A stretch of 50,068 bases of DNA, taken from positions 1-50,068 of the forward strand of contig JASJCL010000023.1 in the NCBI GenBank assembly GCA_030066015.1. The letters are read 5' to 3'. Below the pieces are notes generated by a model that searched no databases, was not told the DNA's origin, and was given only the letters and a program-made list of their open reading frames with translations. Shown here in pieces: positions 16,561-26,226 of the stretch. Positions within the stretch are counted from its first letter, which is position 1, and each line of letters opens with the position of its first letter. Origin of the DNA: Desulfosarcinaceae bacterium (GTDB lineage Bacteria > Desulfobacterota > Desulfobacteria > Desulfobacterales > Desulfosarcinaceae). Made by a program: the position numbers and the translations under genes.

Positions 16561-19500
16561 ATGATGGAAACCATGGGGCACACATATAAAAGCGGGCTGA
16601 GGATATGTATCGGCGTCATCCTTCTCATCGGTGCGGTGCTAAATCCGGTAGAGGCGGCCAAAAAAGCGGAATACGCCTATCAACAAGAGGATAAAAAAGC
16701 GCATCAGAAGAAGTATATCCAGCAACTGGAGGGCGACAAAAAAAAGGCGGAACTGGCGATCCGCAATACCAAGATTCTTATCGACAGATCCCGCAGCAAA
16801 CCCTATCTACCTGAGCTGTATCTGCGGTTAGCGGAATTGTACATCGAAAAATCCCGCATTGTATACTTTCTCAGGCGTGGCGTACGAGATGGAGAATTGT
16901 CCTCCCTGGACAAATTCGAAACGAACATGCTCAAAAACAAGGCCATCGAGGTGTATCAACGGATCCTCGACCATTTTCCGGACTTCGAACATCGCGACAA
17001 GGTCCACTTTTTCATGGCCCACGAATTTCGTGAATTGAGCCAACACGATAAAATGGTCGCCCAATACCGAGCCATCATCAAGGAGCAACCAGGCAGTATA
17101 TACGTGCCCGAGGCCCATCTGCTCCTGGGCGACTATGCCATCGGCAAAGAGAACATCGAAATCGCCAAGCGTCACTACACCGCTGTGCTAAAGTACCCGG
17201 ACAGTGCCGCCGTCGGTATCGCCCGTTACAAACTGGCCTGGTGTCACATCAACAACACCGAATTCAAAGCCGCCATGGAACTCTTTGAGGCGGCCGTCAG
17301 TATCGGTAAAGCCAGCAAAGAGGTGGATATTGACACCTATAACCATGTCGATGTGCGTCTCGAATCCCTTATCGACATGGCCTACTGCTATCCGGAACGT
17401 TACAAGAAGACCGATCCGCAAGCGGCCTTGTCTTATTTCCGAAAACACGCGTGGTCGCGCCAGGCATACACCATTGTTTTGGATAAGTTGGCCTACCGCT
17501 ATTTCATCAAAAAGCAATGGGCCAATGCCGCCGCCATATATCGTGAGTTGGCACGGTTGCGCAATGATCCTGAAAAATTGCTCGAGTACAGCCGCAATAT
17601 TTTCGAGTGTGTACAAGCAATGGGCACCTACAAAGATGCGGACAAAGATGTCCAGCTGATGGTGCGCGCCCTTAGACAGCAAAAATACGATTCTCAGATA
17701 GACCCCAAAATCAAGAAAAAGAACTTCAAGGACTACGAACTGTACGCGCGGGATATCATCACCCATCTGCATAAAAAGGCGCGTCAGAAAAAGCTGGCCG
17801 AAAGTTTCAAGGTGGCGGCGGACGCTTACGACATTTATCTCGATTTTTTCACGGAGAGTCCAAAGTACAAAGAGATGCAGGCCAATTACGCCGAGGCGCT
17901 TTTCGCTTCACGTCAATACCTCGCGGCTGGGAAACAGTACGAAACCATCGTGGCGCACGCCAAGAAGGGTACCAAAGAACGTAAAGAACGCCTCTATAGT
18001 TCGGTGACCGCCTATTACCACGCGTTGAAGGAGCACAAAAAGGAACTCAATTTTTACGACTTGGCATATGCACGGCACGGTTTGCGAACCACTGGAAAAC
18101 AATATGCCAAGGCGTGGCCGAAATCGAGATACACTGCCGATGTGATGTTTAACGTTGCCTGGGTGGCCTACGATTCCGGTGATTACGAGACCGCCATCAA
18201 AGAGTACACACAGTTCGTCGAACGGCATCCCACGAGTAAGTCAGTCGGTGCCGCGGCGCATGTGGTTCTGGACGCCTACCTTGTTCAAGAAGATTTTGAG
18301 GGCATGACGGCCTTTGGAAAGAAACTCCTCGGCGATGCCAGGATCAAAGACACGAAGCTGCGGGCGGAGGTGTCGGAGATCATGCAAAATGCCGAATCTC
18401 AGATTGTCTCCAGCATGACCCTTGCCGCCGTAGACGACTGGGATAAGGGTAAGAAGGATTTGATGCAGATCGCTGAGGACGCCAAAACTTCCGGGCTTGG
18501 CGAACAGGCACTCAACGCCCTCATTGTATCGAGCAAGGAGAAGGACGATCTGCACACCCTAATCGATGCCAGCGCCAATCTCGTCCGGCGCTACCCAAAA
18601 TCGGAGCGGGTGCCGGATACCCTAACACTGATGATCAATACAGCACTCAAGATCGGTCAGTATCGCCTATTGGCCGACTTTCTCGAAGAGTATGCCAGCA
18701 TGCTGCCGTCACATGAGAATACGCGAGACTTTCTGGCGCAAGCCGGCCAGATCCGCAATATCCTGGGGCAGGGCACACTTTCCAGCGTCGATTACAAACG
18801 CTATTTGGACCATAAGCCTGCAGATGCGGCCCAACGCGAAGCGGCGGTCTTCGCGTTGGTAGAGAATGCCCGCAAGAGCGGCGAGGCCCATGCCGCTATC
18901 AACCTGCTGTCCGATCACCGCAAGCGCCTCAGTGGCGCCGGACGGGTCCGCGCCGATGCCACCGCCGCAACCCTCTATGCACAGACCGGTCAGTATAAGA
19001 ATGCCGCCGCCCTGCTGACAAAGGCCAAGAAGGGGTATTCAAAGGCCCTGCAAAAACGCCACCCGGACACACGCGATGCCGTGGCCGCAGCAGATTACGC
19101 GACAATTCAACCCTTGTTGCGGCAATACCAGAATCTGCAGCACAAGAGGACGCTCGACAATGGCGTGGTGAAGCAAAAGAGCAAATTGCTGGCCAAGCTG
19201 GAGAAAGCCTACCAGAACGTCATCAACTACCAATCACCCGATTGGGCCTTGAAGGCCTGCTATCAGATGGCCCACATCAACGAAGAGTTCGCCCGGTTCC
19301 TGCTGCAGGCACCGCTGCCTGAATTGTCGCCCGAACAGAAATCACAATACCAAAACCTTGTCGCCCAAAAGGCCGCTGGCTACAGTCAGAAAGCCGACCA
19401 GTATCGACAAACCAGTGCCGACCTGGCCGCCAAGTGGGAGGTGTGTGATCCTGATCTGGCCGCCTATACGCATGCCAAAACGAGTGCTGAAAGTGAACCT

Positions 19501-20007
19501 GCCGGCAGCTTCTCGCCGCGGCGGGCGGACACAGCATTGGAGCTGGAAACCCTGGCGGATAGTGTTTTGAAGCCGCTTCATACAGAACTGCTGCACAAAC
19601 CCGATACTCACAAGATCCGCCTGCGACTGGCGGAGGCCTATCTCCAGCGAGGCGATTTTGCCCATGCGCTCCTCGCCGCTCAGGATGCCTTGGAGAAAAC
19701 GGCCAAGTCAGATGCGAAAATGCGGGCCAAGTGCCTGAACACCATTGGTGTCTGCCGGCTCTATCTGGGGGAGGATCGCCTCGCCCATCAAGAACTCACA
19801 CAAGCGCTTTCCATGGATAAACATCAGTCCGCTGCCAGGATCAACCTCGCGGGCCTGCTGAAGCACTACGGCTATACCCAAAAAGCCCAAAAACTACTTG
19901 TCGGTATCAGCGCGCCGCAGGACAGCACCGCCAAGTCCGGCGTGATTCATCCACGTGCAGGAGAATTGTTTTATGTCAGCAAAAAGGTTTCTCAGAAAAT
20001 GCCATAG
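16561..20007 (+). CDS. Large secreted TPR-repeat protein
   Basis: A 1148-aa exported protein, the largest of the operon. A signal peptide at about 10-34 ends in PVEA. The first ATG (16561) and another at 16573 both fit; the signal peptide is intact with either. TPR-like units run almost the whole length, e.g. LPELYLRLAELYIEKSR (about 83), YVPEAHLLLGDYAIGKENIE (about 181), ALFASRQYLAAGKQYE (about 447), MFNVAWVAYDSGDYETAIKE (about 530) and LRLAEAYLQRGDFAHALLAA (about 1022). It is similar in size class and architecture to periplasmic TPR scaffolds of the Glt machine such as GltI/AgmK, but that is a resemblance, not a shown orthology. Its end overlaps the next gene by 35 bases. Confidence 0.87.
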   Translation: MMETMGHTYKSGLRICIGVILLIGAVLNPVEAAKKAEYAYQQEDKKAHQKKYIQQLEGDKKKAELAIRNTKILIDRSRSKPYLPELYLRLAELYIEKSRIVYFLRRGVRDGELSSLDKFETNMLKNKAIEVYQRILDHFPDFEHRDKVHFFMAHEFRELSQHDKMVAQYRAIIKEQPGSIYVPEAHLLLGDYAIGKENIEIAKRHYTAVLKYPDSAAVGIARYKLAWCHINNTEFKAAMELFEAAVSIGKASKEVDIDTYNHVDVRLESLIDMAYCYPERYKKTDPQAALSYFRKHAWSRQAYTIVLDKLAYRYFIKKQWANAAAIYRELARLRNDPEKLLEYSRNIFECVQAMGTYKDADKDVQLMVRALRQQKYDSQIDPKIKKKNFKDYELYARDIITHLHKKARQKKLAESFKVAADAYDIYLDFFTESPKYKEMQANYAEALFASRQYLAAGKQYETIVAHAKKGTKERKERLYSSVTAYYHALKEHKKELNFYDLAYARHGLRTTGKQYAKAWPKSRYTADVMFNVAWVAYDSGDYETAIKEYTQFVERHPTSKSVGAAAHVVLDAYLVQEDFEGMTAFGKKLLGDARIKDTKLRAEVSEIMQNAESQIVSSMTLAAVDDWDKGKKDLMQIAEDAKTSGLGEQALNALIVSSKEKDDLHTLIDASANLVRRYPKSERVPDTLTLMINTALKIGQYRLLADFLEEYASMLPSHENTRDFLAQAGQIRNILGQGTLSSVDYKRYLDHKPADAAQREAAVFALVENARKSGEAHAAINLLSDHRKRLSGAGRVRADATAATLYAQTGQYKNAAALLTKAKKGYSKALQKRHPDTRDAVAAADYATIQPLLRQYQNLQHKRTLDNGVVKQKSKLLAKLEKAYQNVINYQSPDWALKACYQMAHINEEFARFLLQAPLPELSPEQKSQYQNLVAQKAAGYSQKADQYRQTSADLAAKWEVCDPDLAAYTHAKTSAESEPAGSFSPRRADTALELETLADSVLKPLHTELLHKPDTHKIRLRLAEAYLQRGDFAHALLAAQDALEKTAKSDAKMRAKCLNTIGVCRLYLGEDRLAHQELTQALSMDKHQSAARINLAGLLKHYGYTQKAQKLLVGISAPQDSTAKSGVIHPRAGELFYVSKKVSQKMP

Positions 20008-21346
20008 CTATTTGGACATCGTTTGTATCGGCTGTCTTGGCTTGCTGCTTCTCGCCGCCTGTGGCGGCAGCTCCGGCGGCGGTAGTGGCGGCGGGGACGA
20101 ACCGCCGCCAAGCACAGCGGCGCAGTGGCACAAGAGCGTCATCGGTGATGTCGCCTCCGATGGTGTCAGCGTTCACCTCGTGGCCCAGCCCAACGGCGAC
20201 GACCACGTGCATATTGCCTATTACGACAACAGCGGAGACCAGACCCTTTACGGCGGTATCCATTACATACAGGTCCAGTTGGACGGCAATACTGCCAGCG
20301 TTGTGGATTCCTACGACAATTTGAACATGGTCGACAACAGCGCCACGCTGGATATGGCGTTGGACACGAACGGACAGCCGCTAGTGCTTTACCGGGGTGG
20401 CAGTGGTCTCACCTTCTGCCAAGGCGAACAGGCCGATGTAAGCGTCAGCATGCCGGAAGGGGCTGACTGGGATGAATATACGGCCGCCATCGGCTATGTC
20501 GAGCGGAATCCCGCCCCACAGCTGCAGGATGGAAAGAGCGGCACTGAGTCGGCCATCGTGATCGACAGCAACAACAGAGCACACATCGTTTTTACCTTCC
20601 GTTACGAAGGGTGTGAAACCGTCAACCACAACTATCCAGATTTACGCTACGTGCAAGTCGACGGCAGCCATCCTGTCAGCAACCGCGAGGACGAAGAGAC
20701 AGTTCACGGAAATATCTACCCAGCCTTCAATGTCGTGGAGGAGAACAACAGTGTCGGCTTCTACTGCGACCTGGTGTTGGATTCGGAGGAACGACCGCTC
20801 GCCTTCTACGCAGAGAACAAGGAGGTCATCGGCACCTCCAACGGTCTTCATATGGCCTACCGTGAGGGAACGCCAGCGACGTGGACCTATGAGTGGGTCG
20901 AGGAGCTGGCGGATGATGAAGAGATTATGGCCATTTCCGCCGCCGTGTCTCCCGTGGACGGGACGATCGGCGTGGCGTACGCCGTGGAAACAGAGGAGGA
21001 CGGCCTGCGTTACAAGCTGCTCAAATATGCGTACCGCGACGAAGTCGGTGCATGGCATCCCGTTGTCGTCGATGAATCCGCCAGTGTTGGCACCTACTGC
21101 AGCTTGACCTTCACCGCGGCTGGAGAGCCCATCATCGCCTACCATGTGATCAGAAGTCACACCGGGCGCCAGTTGGATGACTTGAAATTGGCCTGGCGCA
21201 AAGCCAATGGTTGGGAACGCGAAACGGTCGCCGAGGCCGGGATCGTTGGGAAAAGCAATACCCTCTGGGTGGACAGTTCTGGGGCCCCTCACATTGTAAC
21301 CTACAACGACACGACCAATGAGATTCTTCATTATGTCAAGCGCTAA
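19973..21346 (+). CDS. Outer-membrane lipoprotein with beta-propeller-like repeats
   Basis: A 457-aa lipoprotein. The signal peptide has a lipobox LAAC with Cys30, followed by a Gly/Ser linker (GGSSGGGSGGGDE), so it is lipidated and probably sorted to the outer membrane. The mature part has repeated strands of the type HIAYYDNSGDQ, RAHIVFTFRYEGC, PLAFYAENKE, GLHMAYREG, PIIAYHVIRS and PHIVTYNDTTNE. This recalls sialidase/BNR-like propeller blades, but no standard Asp box was found. The ATG at 19973 is chosen over an upstream in-frame start because of GCAGGAG before it. The first 35 bases lie inside the end of the TPR gene, which implies coupled translation. Function unknown; a surface-exposed role is likely. 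Confidence 0.8.
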   Translation: MSAKRFLRKCHSYLDIVCIGCLGLLLLAACGGSSGGGSGGGDEPPPSTAAQWHKSVIGDVASDGVSVHLVAQPNGDDHVHIAYYDNSGDQTLYGGIHYIQVQLDGNTASVVDSYDNLNMVDNSATLDMALDTNGQPLVLYRGGSGLTFCQGEQADVSVSMPEGADWDEYTAAIGYVERNPAPQLQDGKSGTESAIVIDSNNRAHIVFTFRYEGCETVNHNYPDLRYVQVDGSHPVSNREDEETVHGNIYPAFNVVEENNSVGFYCDLVLDSEERPLAFYAENKEVIGTSNGLHMAYREGTPATWTYEWVEELADDEEIMAISAAVSPVDGTIGVAYAVETEEDGLRYKLLKYAYRDEVGAWHPVVVDESASVGTYCSLTFTAAGEPIIAYHVIRSHTGRQLDDLKLAWRKANGWERETVAEAGIVGKSNTLWVDSSGAPHIVTYNDTTNEILHYVKR

Positions 21347-21433
21347 CGTCCACTGGCATCCGGTGTGGCAACATCCGGAAGCGCCTGCAAATCGATACGG
21401 CTCTACGAACCCAAAAGAGAGAAGAGGTTAGAG

Positions 21434-22243
21434 ATGAGGTACGTATTCTGGTTCTGCGTTACGGGAATGTTCGCGTTGCAACTGCTCTTTTCACCGATCC
21501 CCTGCCAGGCGGAGTTCGATCCCAATGATTGGTTTGATGAATGCGGCGAAAATCAATGCGGCGCACCGCCCACCGGCGGCGCTGGTGGCGGTGGCGGCGG
21601 CGGTGGAATCCTCGTGCTGGTTTTCTGGGACTTGGGACCGCTGCTGTCGTTGCAGGAGGATATCGACTTGGATGGCATGGTCGATCCCATCGATTCCTGC
21701 CAATGGACTCCCAACGACCAGAGCGAAAACCAGGATGGAGATGATTATGGGGATGCCTGCGACAACTGCCCCACCATGACCAACAACGACCAATCGGACA
21801 TCGATAGTGACGGTATCGGGGACCTCTGCGACTCAGATATGGATGATGATGGCCATGAGAACAGCGTTGACAATTGCCCCGAGATCTCCAACGAACTCCA
21901 GGCGGACAATGATGGGGATGCCATCGGCGACTTGTGCGACGACGACGATGACAACGATGGTGTGCCGGACAGCGTTGACAATTGCATCCAGGTGCCGAAT
22001 CCGTACCAAGAAAATAGCGACTATTATCTGGTGGGCGATGTTGCCGGCGACGCGTGTGACGGCGACTATGACAATGACGGCTACTATGGTGCGGAAGATT
22101 TGTGTCCGCAATGCAAAACATACGAAAACAACGATGAGGACGGCGACGCCGTCGGCGATGCCTGCGACAATTGTCCGGGAATCGCCAACGCGGATCAAGC
22201 GGATACGGACGGTGATGGCCGGGGAGATGTTTGCGATGGCTAA
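21434..22243 (+). CDS. Secreted thrombospondin type 3 repeat Ca-binding protein
   Basis: A 269-aa exported protein. A signal peptide at 1-26 ends PCQA. A poly-Gly run at residues 48-58 is followed at once by a hydrophobic stretch (ILVLVFWDLGPLL, 59-71). The rest (about 75-269) is a chain of thrombospondin type 3-like repeats: DxDxDGxGDxCD units such as DIDSDGIGDLCDSD and DTDGDGRGDVCDG, with paired cysteines and NCP motifs. Such repeats bind many calcium ions and are typical of cell-surface proteins. AGAAGAGGTTAGAG precedes the ATG at 21434; an upstream in-frame start at 21365 was rejected because it would bury the signal peptide. Its end overlaps the VWA gene by eight bases. Confidence 0.87.
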   Translation: MRYVFWFCVTGMFALQLLFSPIPCQAEFDPNDWFDECGENQCGAPPTGGAGGGGGGGGILVLVFWDLGPLLSLQEDIDLDGMVDPIDSCQWTPNDQSENQDGDDYGDACDNCPTMTNNDQSDIDSDGIGDLCDSDMDDDGHENSVDNCPEISNELQADNDGDAIGDLCDDDDDNDGVPDSVDNCIQVPNPYQENSDYYLVGDVAGDACDGDYDNDGYYGAEDLCPQCKTYENNDEDGDAVGDACDNCPGIANADQADTDGDGRGDVCDG

Positions 22244-23864
22244 CGACAGCCCCCTTAGATGGATTCTGACACTCCTGCTGATCGGCGCATTCCTGGGATG
22301 CAGCGACTCCACACCGCTGGAACGAACCCAAGCGCGTCAGAAGGTAACCCTATCAGGAACGTTTCTGACCGAGAGTCCTGACGAAATCTCCTTTCCCGTA
22401 AAGGTGCTTTTCGCCATTGACTGCTCCTTGAGCATGGGAATGTACGCCGATGGCGGCATGGTCGGTTCGGACCCTAATTTTCTGCGTATTGCCGCAGTTC
22501 GCAATTTCATTGAGGAGTACAACAGCAATGAAAACGTCTCCTTCGAGATTATGCTCTGGAGCAATGACGTATTCGCGCGGACCCGCAACGGCGATGGCGA
22601 TTACGGGTTCACGAAGGACCCCGACGAGCTGAACAGGGTTCTGGACGGTGTCTACAACGACACCTTGACGGACTACATCGGCACGTTGGACACCATCCGC
22701 AGGGATATTCAGAACGATATCGACAGAACCGAGGACCGGGATAATCTCGTCCGCACCAAGTACATCGTCGTCTTTTTCAGCGATGGCGTCTCCAACGACG
22801 GCAGCGGGCTGCAGGATGATGACGATATTTGGGATCAGGTGGAGGATCTCTACACCTACGCGATGGACGAAGGGGTCGGCAGCATGGCCTTTCACACCTT
22901 CCTTCTGCTGGCCGGCTTTGATGATACCGCCGCCGGTCAGACGGCCCTGGGGCTTGCGACCAACACCCTGACGGGGATGGCGCAACGCGGCAATGGGCAA
23001 TTCCGCACCATGGAAAACGCCGAGGCGATCGATTTCATCAACATTATCGATATGCGCCTCACCGTTGAATACAGCATCAAGTATCTGGTGGCGTTTAACT
23101 ACAACGTCCGACCCGGCGTTGAGCTGGCACAACTCGACAGTGACGGTGACGGCCTGCCGGACGAGGAGGAGTTGCTGCACGGGAGCAATCCCGATGTCGC
23201 CGACACGGACGGTGACGGGATGAACGACTTCCTGGAAGTGCGTGCGAGCTCTCCCGATCGACCGCTGGATCCCACGACACCCGATAGTCCTTGCGATACG
23301 CCACCGGACGGAATTTGGCCCGACTCCGACAATGACGGGCTCAACGACTGCGGCGAGTTCGTCAAGGGAACTCAGCGACTGCTGCCCGACACCGATCGCG
23401 ACGGCATTCCCGATGGCATCGAATTCGACATGGGCACCAATCCCATTATGGACGATGAGACGGATGACGACGATTACGACGGCAATGAGGATTGGCTGGA
23501 GATACAACAGCACACCAACGTTCGCAGCAACGACCCTGTCTACCGGTCACGCTATGCCTACCAGTACGACATTCAAGACTTAGGGTTGGTGGAGATTAAC
23601 CAGGGGACCGAAATGGCCTCGCACGTGCGCGAATACGGCTTCGAGATCTCCAATATCGATGTAATGGATACCAACGGTTACAGCGTCGACGGGATCGTTT
23701 ACCGAGAGCCCGGAACCAATGTCATTCGACTCTATATCGCTCAAGTTCCTGAAGACACGCCGGATATGCGGCCTCTATTTAGAATGGCAGAAGTGATCAT
23801 TAACACCGAGACTTCCGATCGCCATGTGGTCCTGACCCCGGGCGACTTCCAACTGATTCAGTAG
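22236..23864 (+). CDS. VWA-domain lipoprotein with TSP3-like tail
   Basis: A 542-aa probable lipoprotein: signal peptide 8-21, lipid-site Cys22 in AFLGC. A von Willebrand factor A domain spans about 54-285. Its MIDAS metal site is visible as D62-C-S64-L-S66 with a distal D183 in FFSDGVSND. From about residue 300 a series of DxDGDG loops follows (DSDGDGLPDEEEL, DTDGDGMNDFLEV, DSDNDGLNDCGE, DTDRDGIPDG), i.e. TSP3-like Ca-binding repeats. Residues after about 440 form a further unknown domain. The start overlaps the TSP3 gene; GGGGAG lies 9-10 bases before it. An in-frame upstream reading inside the TSP3 gene is out-of-frame noise and was removed. VWA proteins commonly mediate metal-dependent adhesion. 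Confidence 0.88.
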   Translation: MANDSPLRWILTLLLIGAFLGCSDSTPLERTQARQKVTLSGTFLTESPDEISFPVKVLFAIDCSLSMGMYADGGMVGSDPNFLRIAAVRNFIEEYNSNENVSFEIMLWSNDVFARTRNGDGDYGFTKDPDELNRVLDGVYNDTLTDYIGTLDTIRRDIQNDIDRTEDRDNLVRTKYIVVFFSDGVSNDGSGLQDDDDIWDQVEDLYTYAMDEGVGSMAFHTFLLLAGFDDTAAGQTALGLATNTLTGMAQRGNGQFRTMENAEAIDFINIIDMRLTVEYSIKYLVAFNYNVRPGVELAQLDSDGDGLPDEEELLHGSNPDVADTDGDGMNDFLEVRASSPDRPLDPTTPDSPCDTPPDGIWPDSDNDGLNDCGEFVKGTQRLLPDTDRDGIPDGIEFDMGTNPIMDDETDDDDYDGNEDWLEIQQHTNVRSNDPVYRSRYAYQYDIQDLGLVEINQGTEMASHVREYGFEISNIDVMDTNGYSVDGIVYREPGTNVIRLYIAQVPEDTPDMRPLFRMAEVIINTETSDRHVVLTPGDFQLIQ

Positions 23865-23891
23865 AAGATGACAAGGAGAGGGAGAGAAACG

Positions 23892-26195
23892 ATGAAACGA
23901 ATGCTATGTGTTCTGCCCATGCTATTGTTTCTGATCGCCTGCAGCGCCGGAAGCAAAGGCAGTGACGAAGGCCGTATCAGGACGCTTCAACTCAATGAAC
24001 AGGTAGCGGGTGAGATCGCCAGTGAAGGCGACGTTGACTGGTATGCGTACGAGATGACGGCGCCCAATACCCTCCTGCAGGTGTCCTGCAACAGTAGCAC
24101 CCTGCGCCCCGATGTGGACTTGCTGCTCAGTGTATACGAGGAGGACGCCGACGGAAACAAAGTCCGGCTGTTCGCAACCCATGCACCGGAGGAAGCGGAA
24201 CTGCCCGCCGATCTGCAGATCAATCTCTTCATTGACGTGCCAAAAACGATTTTTATTGCCGTTCGAGACCTGCAGGACAATGAGGCCTCCGCCGATGAAA
24301 CCTACTATGTCAAGGTCTCCGTTGCGGAAGCCAACGATGGCAATGATACCCTGACACAGGCCAACCACCTGCGAATTGACGATGAAACCACTTGCCAGGA
24401 TGACGCCATCGATACGGTGGGGGATACCGACTGCTACACCTTTGATGTCTCTCAGGAGGGGGTTTACCTCGCCAAAGTCGACTTCAACCGGTTCAATGGC
24501 GGAACCGCTGTTAACCTCGCCGTGGAGCTGTACGACGATGCCGGCAACCAACTGGCACGATTGACAGAGGGGCAGGGCGAACAATACTACCTGCAGCACC
24601 ACCTCGATGTGGGAACCTACTTCCTGCTGGTGGAAGACCAGGGGCAGGACGATGCCGATGCCGCCTCCATTTTCAGTGTCTGTGTGGAATCGCTGTCGAG
24701 CCAAGAGTTCGGCGACAACGACACCCGTGATACTGCCCAACTGGTCACGGCCACGGCACCCGATACCTATACCGTCTCAGGCACGCTGGATTATGAAGGC
24801 GATGCGGACTGGTATCGATTGCCCATCGGCGCTACGGGGGCGTCTGGATTGAAAATACTGCAGCTTGCCTTCGATGATGGCAGCGATCCCATCGTGTTCA
24901 CCTATCAGGTGGGTGTCGAGGATGATGCAGATCCGGCGACAGCGCTACTCTCGCACGACGTCACGGCCGGCTCTGACACCTACCTGACCCAGATCAAAGC
25001 AGGGACGGGGGACCACTACCTGCGCATTCAGCCCTCATCGGGACAACATGTCAACCAGAGCGCCGCCTATACCGCGACCATCACAGTGGTCGATGTGGAC
25101 GATCCGGCCGAAACCGCTGGTGATGGCAACGACAGTGCCTCCACGGCGGACGCCATTGCAGATGGGGGTGACACGGTAAGCGGAAAGATCAGCTACCGCG
25201 GGGACGATGACTGGTACCGTATCAATGTGGATCTCTCCACGCCCAAGGTGCTCTCTGTTGACCTGTCAACGACGCCTGGTGCGGATGATCCCCATGTTGA
25301 GTACTACTTGAGCGTGATGCGGGACGAGGTCAACAAGAAGACCTACGATGCCAACGGCGAAGATGGAGCGACCCACCTTAAAACGAGCCTCTTGGTACCG
25401 CAGGACGCCGGAACCGCCACCTATTTGATCAAGGTGAGCGATTTCCAGGGCAACGAGGGCGATACGTTCGACTATACCCTCGTCGTCGCGGTGAACGAGA
25501 TCCCCGACGCTGGTGAAGTGCCAGCAGGGCCGGCTGCTGCCGACTACTTCGACGAGAAGGCGGAGTCGGGTGCCGTGGCGGCGGTGGAGGTGGAGCTGGA
25601 AAACACCGCCCTCGATCAGCCCCATTTCCAGGCGGACACGGCGCTCTTCGACTTCAGCCGCGCCACGCAAACAACGGTGGATGTCGATGGCCATCCCGTC
25701 ACAACGATCGAATTCCCCTGGGTCGCCGGTTTCATCGATTACGAAGGCGACCAGGATTGGTTCCGCCTTCAGTTGGACAAGCTGAATGTCGACGACGATA
25801 ACTGGTATTATGACGTTGACGTCCAGGTGGTGGCCAGCGGGGACAGTGAGGTCGAGTATGTCTGGAAACTCTACCGCGACAGCAATGGCAATGGTCTGCT
25901 CGTGGATCGCCCCACGGCTTCTGACGGTTACGTGGGCGCCATCGGCGACACCGACCCGGTGGACACTTCCGCCTTCAGCATCGATACCGATGGCTTGGCG
26001 GAGGACCTCTGGATCGGTGACGGCTGGGGAGCTGGTGACTACTACATCAGTTTGAGCGACTTCAACTACGTCCGCATCGATAATGGCGATGGCTCCAGCA
26101 GTGCGAACCCCGAGCCGGATGCCGACTGGAGCCACTCGGCCGCTTACTACTACAAGGTCACCCTCAAATACCACCCGGGTTTTTCACAACCCTAA
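23892..26195 (+). CDS. Lipoprotein with five PPC-like domains
   Basis: A 767-aa lipoprotein with a canonical lipobox LIAC and lipid-site Cys17 followed by Ser, which favours the outer membrane. The mature part has five repeated beta-sandwich modules resembling bacterial pre-peptidase C-terminal (PPC) domains, each marked by a G-D-x-D-W/C-Y/F signature: GDVDWYAYEM (about 46), GDTDCYTFDV (about 177), GDADWYRLPI (about 303), GDDDWYRINV (about 437) and GDQDWFRLQL (about 618). The last module is larger. No protease or other catalytic domain is present, unlike most PPC-bearing proteins. The ATG at 23892 follows AGGAGAGGGAGAG and is preferred to an upstream in-frame one. It is the last gene before a strong terminator. 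Confidence 0.85.
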   Translation: MKRMLCVLPMLLFLIACSAGSKGSDEGRIRTLQLNEQVAGEIASEGDVDWYAYEMTAPNTLLQVSCNSSTLRPDVDLLLSVYEEDADGNKVRLFATHAPEEAELPADLQINLFIDVPKTIFIAVRDLQDNEASADETYYVKVSVAEANDGNDTLTQANHLRIDDETTCQDDAIDTVGDTDCYTFDVSQEGVYLAKVDFNRFNGGTAVNLAVELYDDAGNQLARLTEGQGEQYYLQHHLDVGTYFLLVEDQGQDDADAASIFSVCVESLSSQEFGDNDTRDTAQLVTATAPDTYTVSGTLDYEGDADWYRLPIGATGASGLKILQLAFDDGSDPIVFTYQVGVEDDADPATALLSHDVTAGSDTYLTQIKAGTGDHYLRIQPSSGQHVNQSAAYTATITVVDVDDPAETAGDGNDSASTADAIADGGDTVSGKISYRGDDDWYRINVDLSTPKVLSVDLSTTPGADDPHVEYYLSVMRDEVNKKTYDANGEDGATHLKTSLLVPQDAGTATYLIKVSDFQGNEGDTFDYTLVVAVNEIPDAGEVPAGPAAADYFDEKAESGAVAAVEVELENTALDQPHFQADTALFDFSRATQTTVDVDGHPVTTIEFPWVAGFIDYEGDQDWFRLQLDKLNVDDDNWYYDVDVQVVASGDSEVEYVWKLYRDSNGNGLLVDRPTASDGYVGAIGDTDPVDTSAFSIDTDGLAEDLWIGDGWGAGDYYISLSDFNYVRIDNGDGSSSANPEPDADWSHSAAYYYKVTLKYHPGFSQP

Positions 26196-26226
26196 GCCTT
26201 CGCGGCGCGACCGGCACTCAATCAAC

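Noticed and set aside
21807-22235. Upstream in-frame extension of the VWA gene across the TSP3 gene
   Set aside because: Its translation is Met/Thr/Arg-rich noise from another frame of the TSP3 repeats. The real start at 22236 begins a signal peptide and has its own ribosome binding site.
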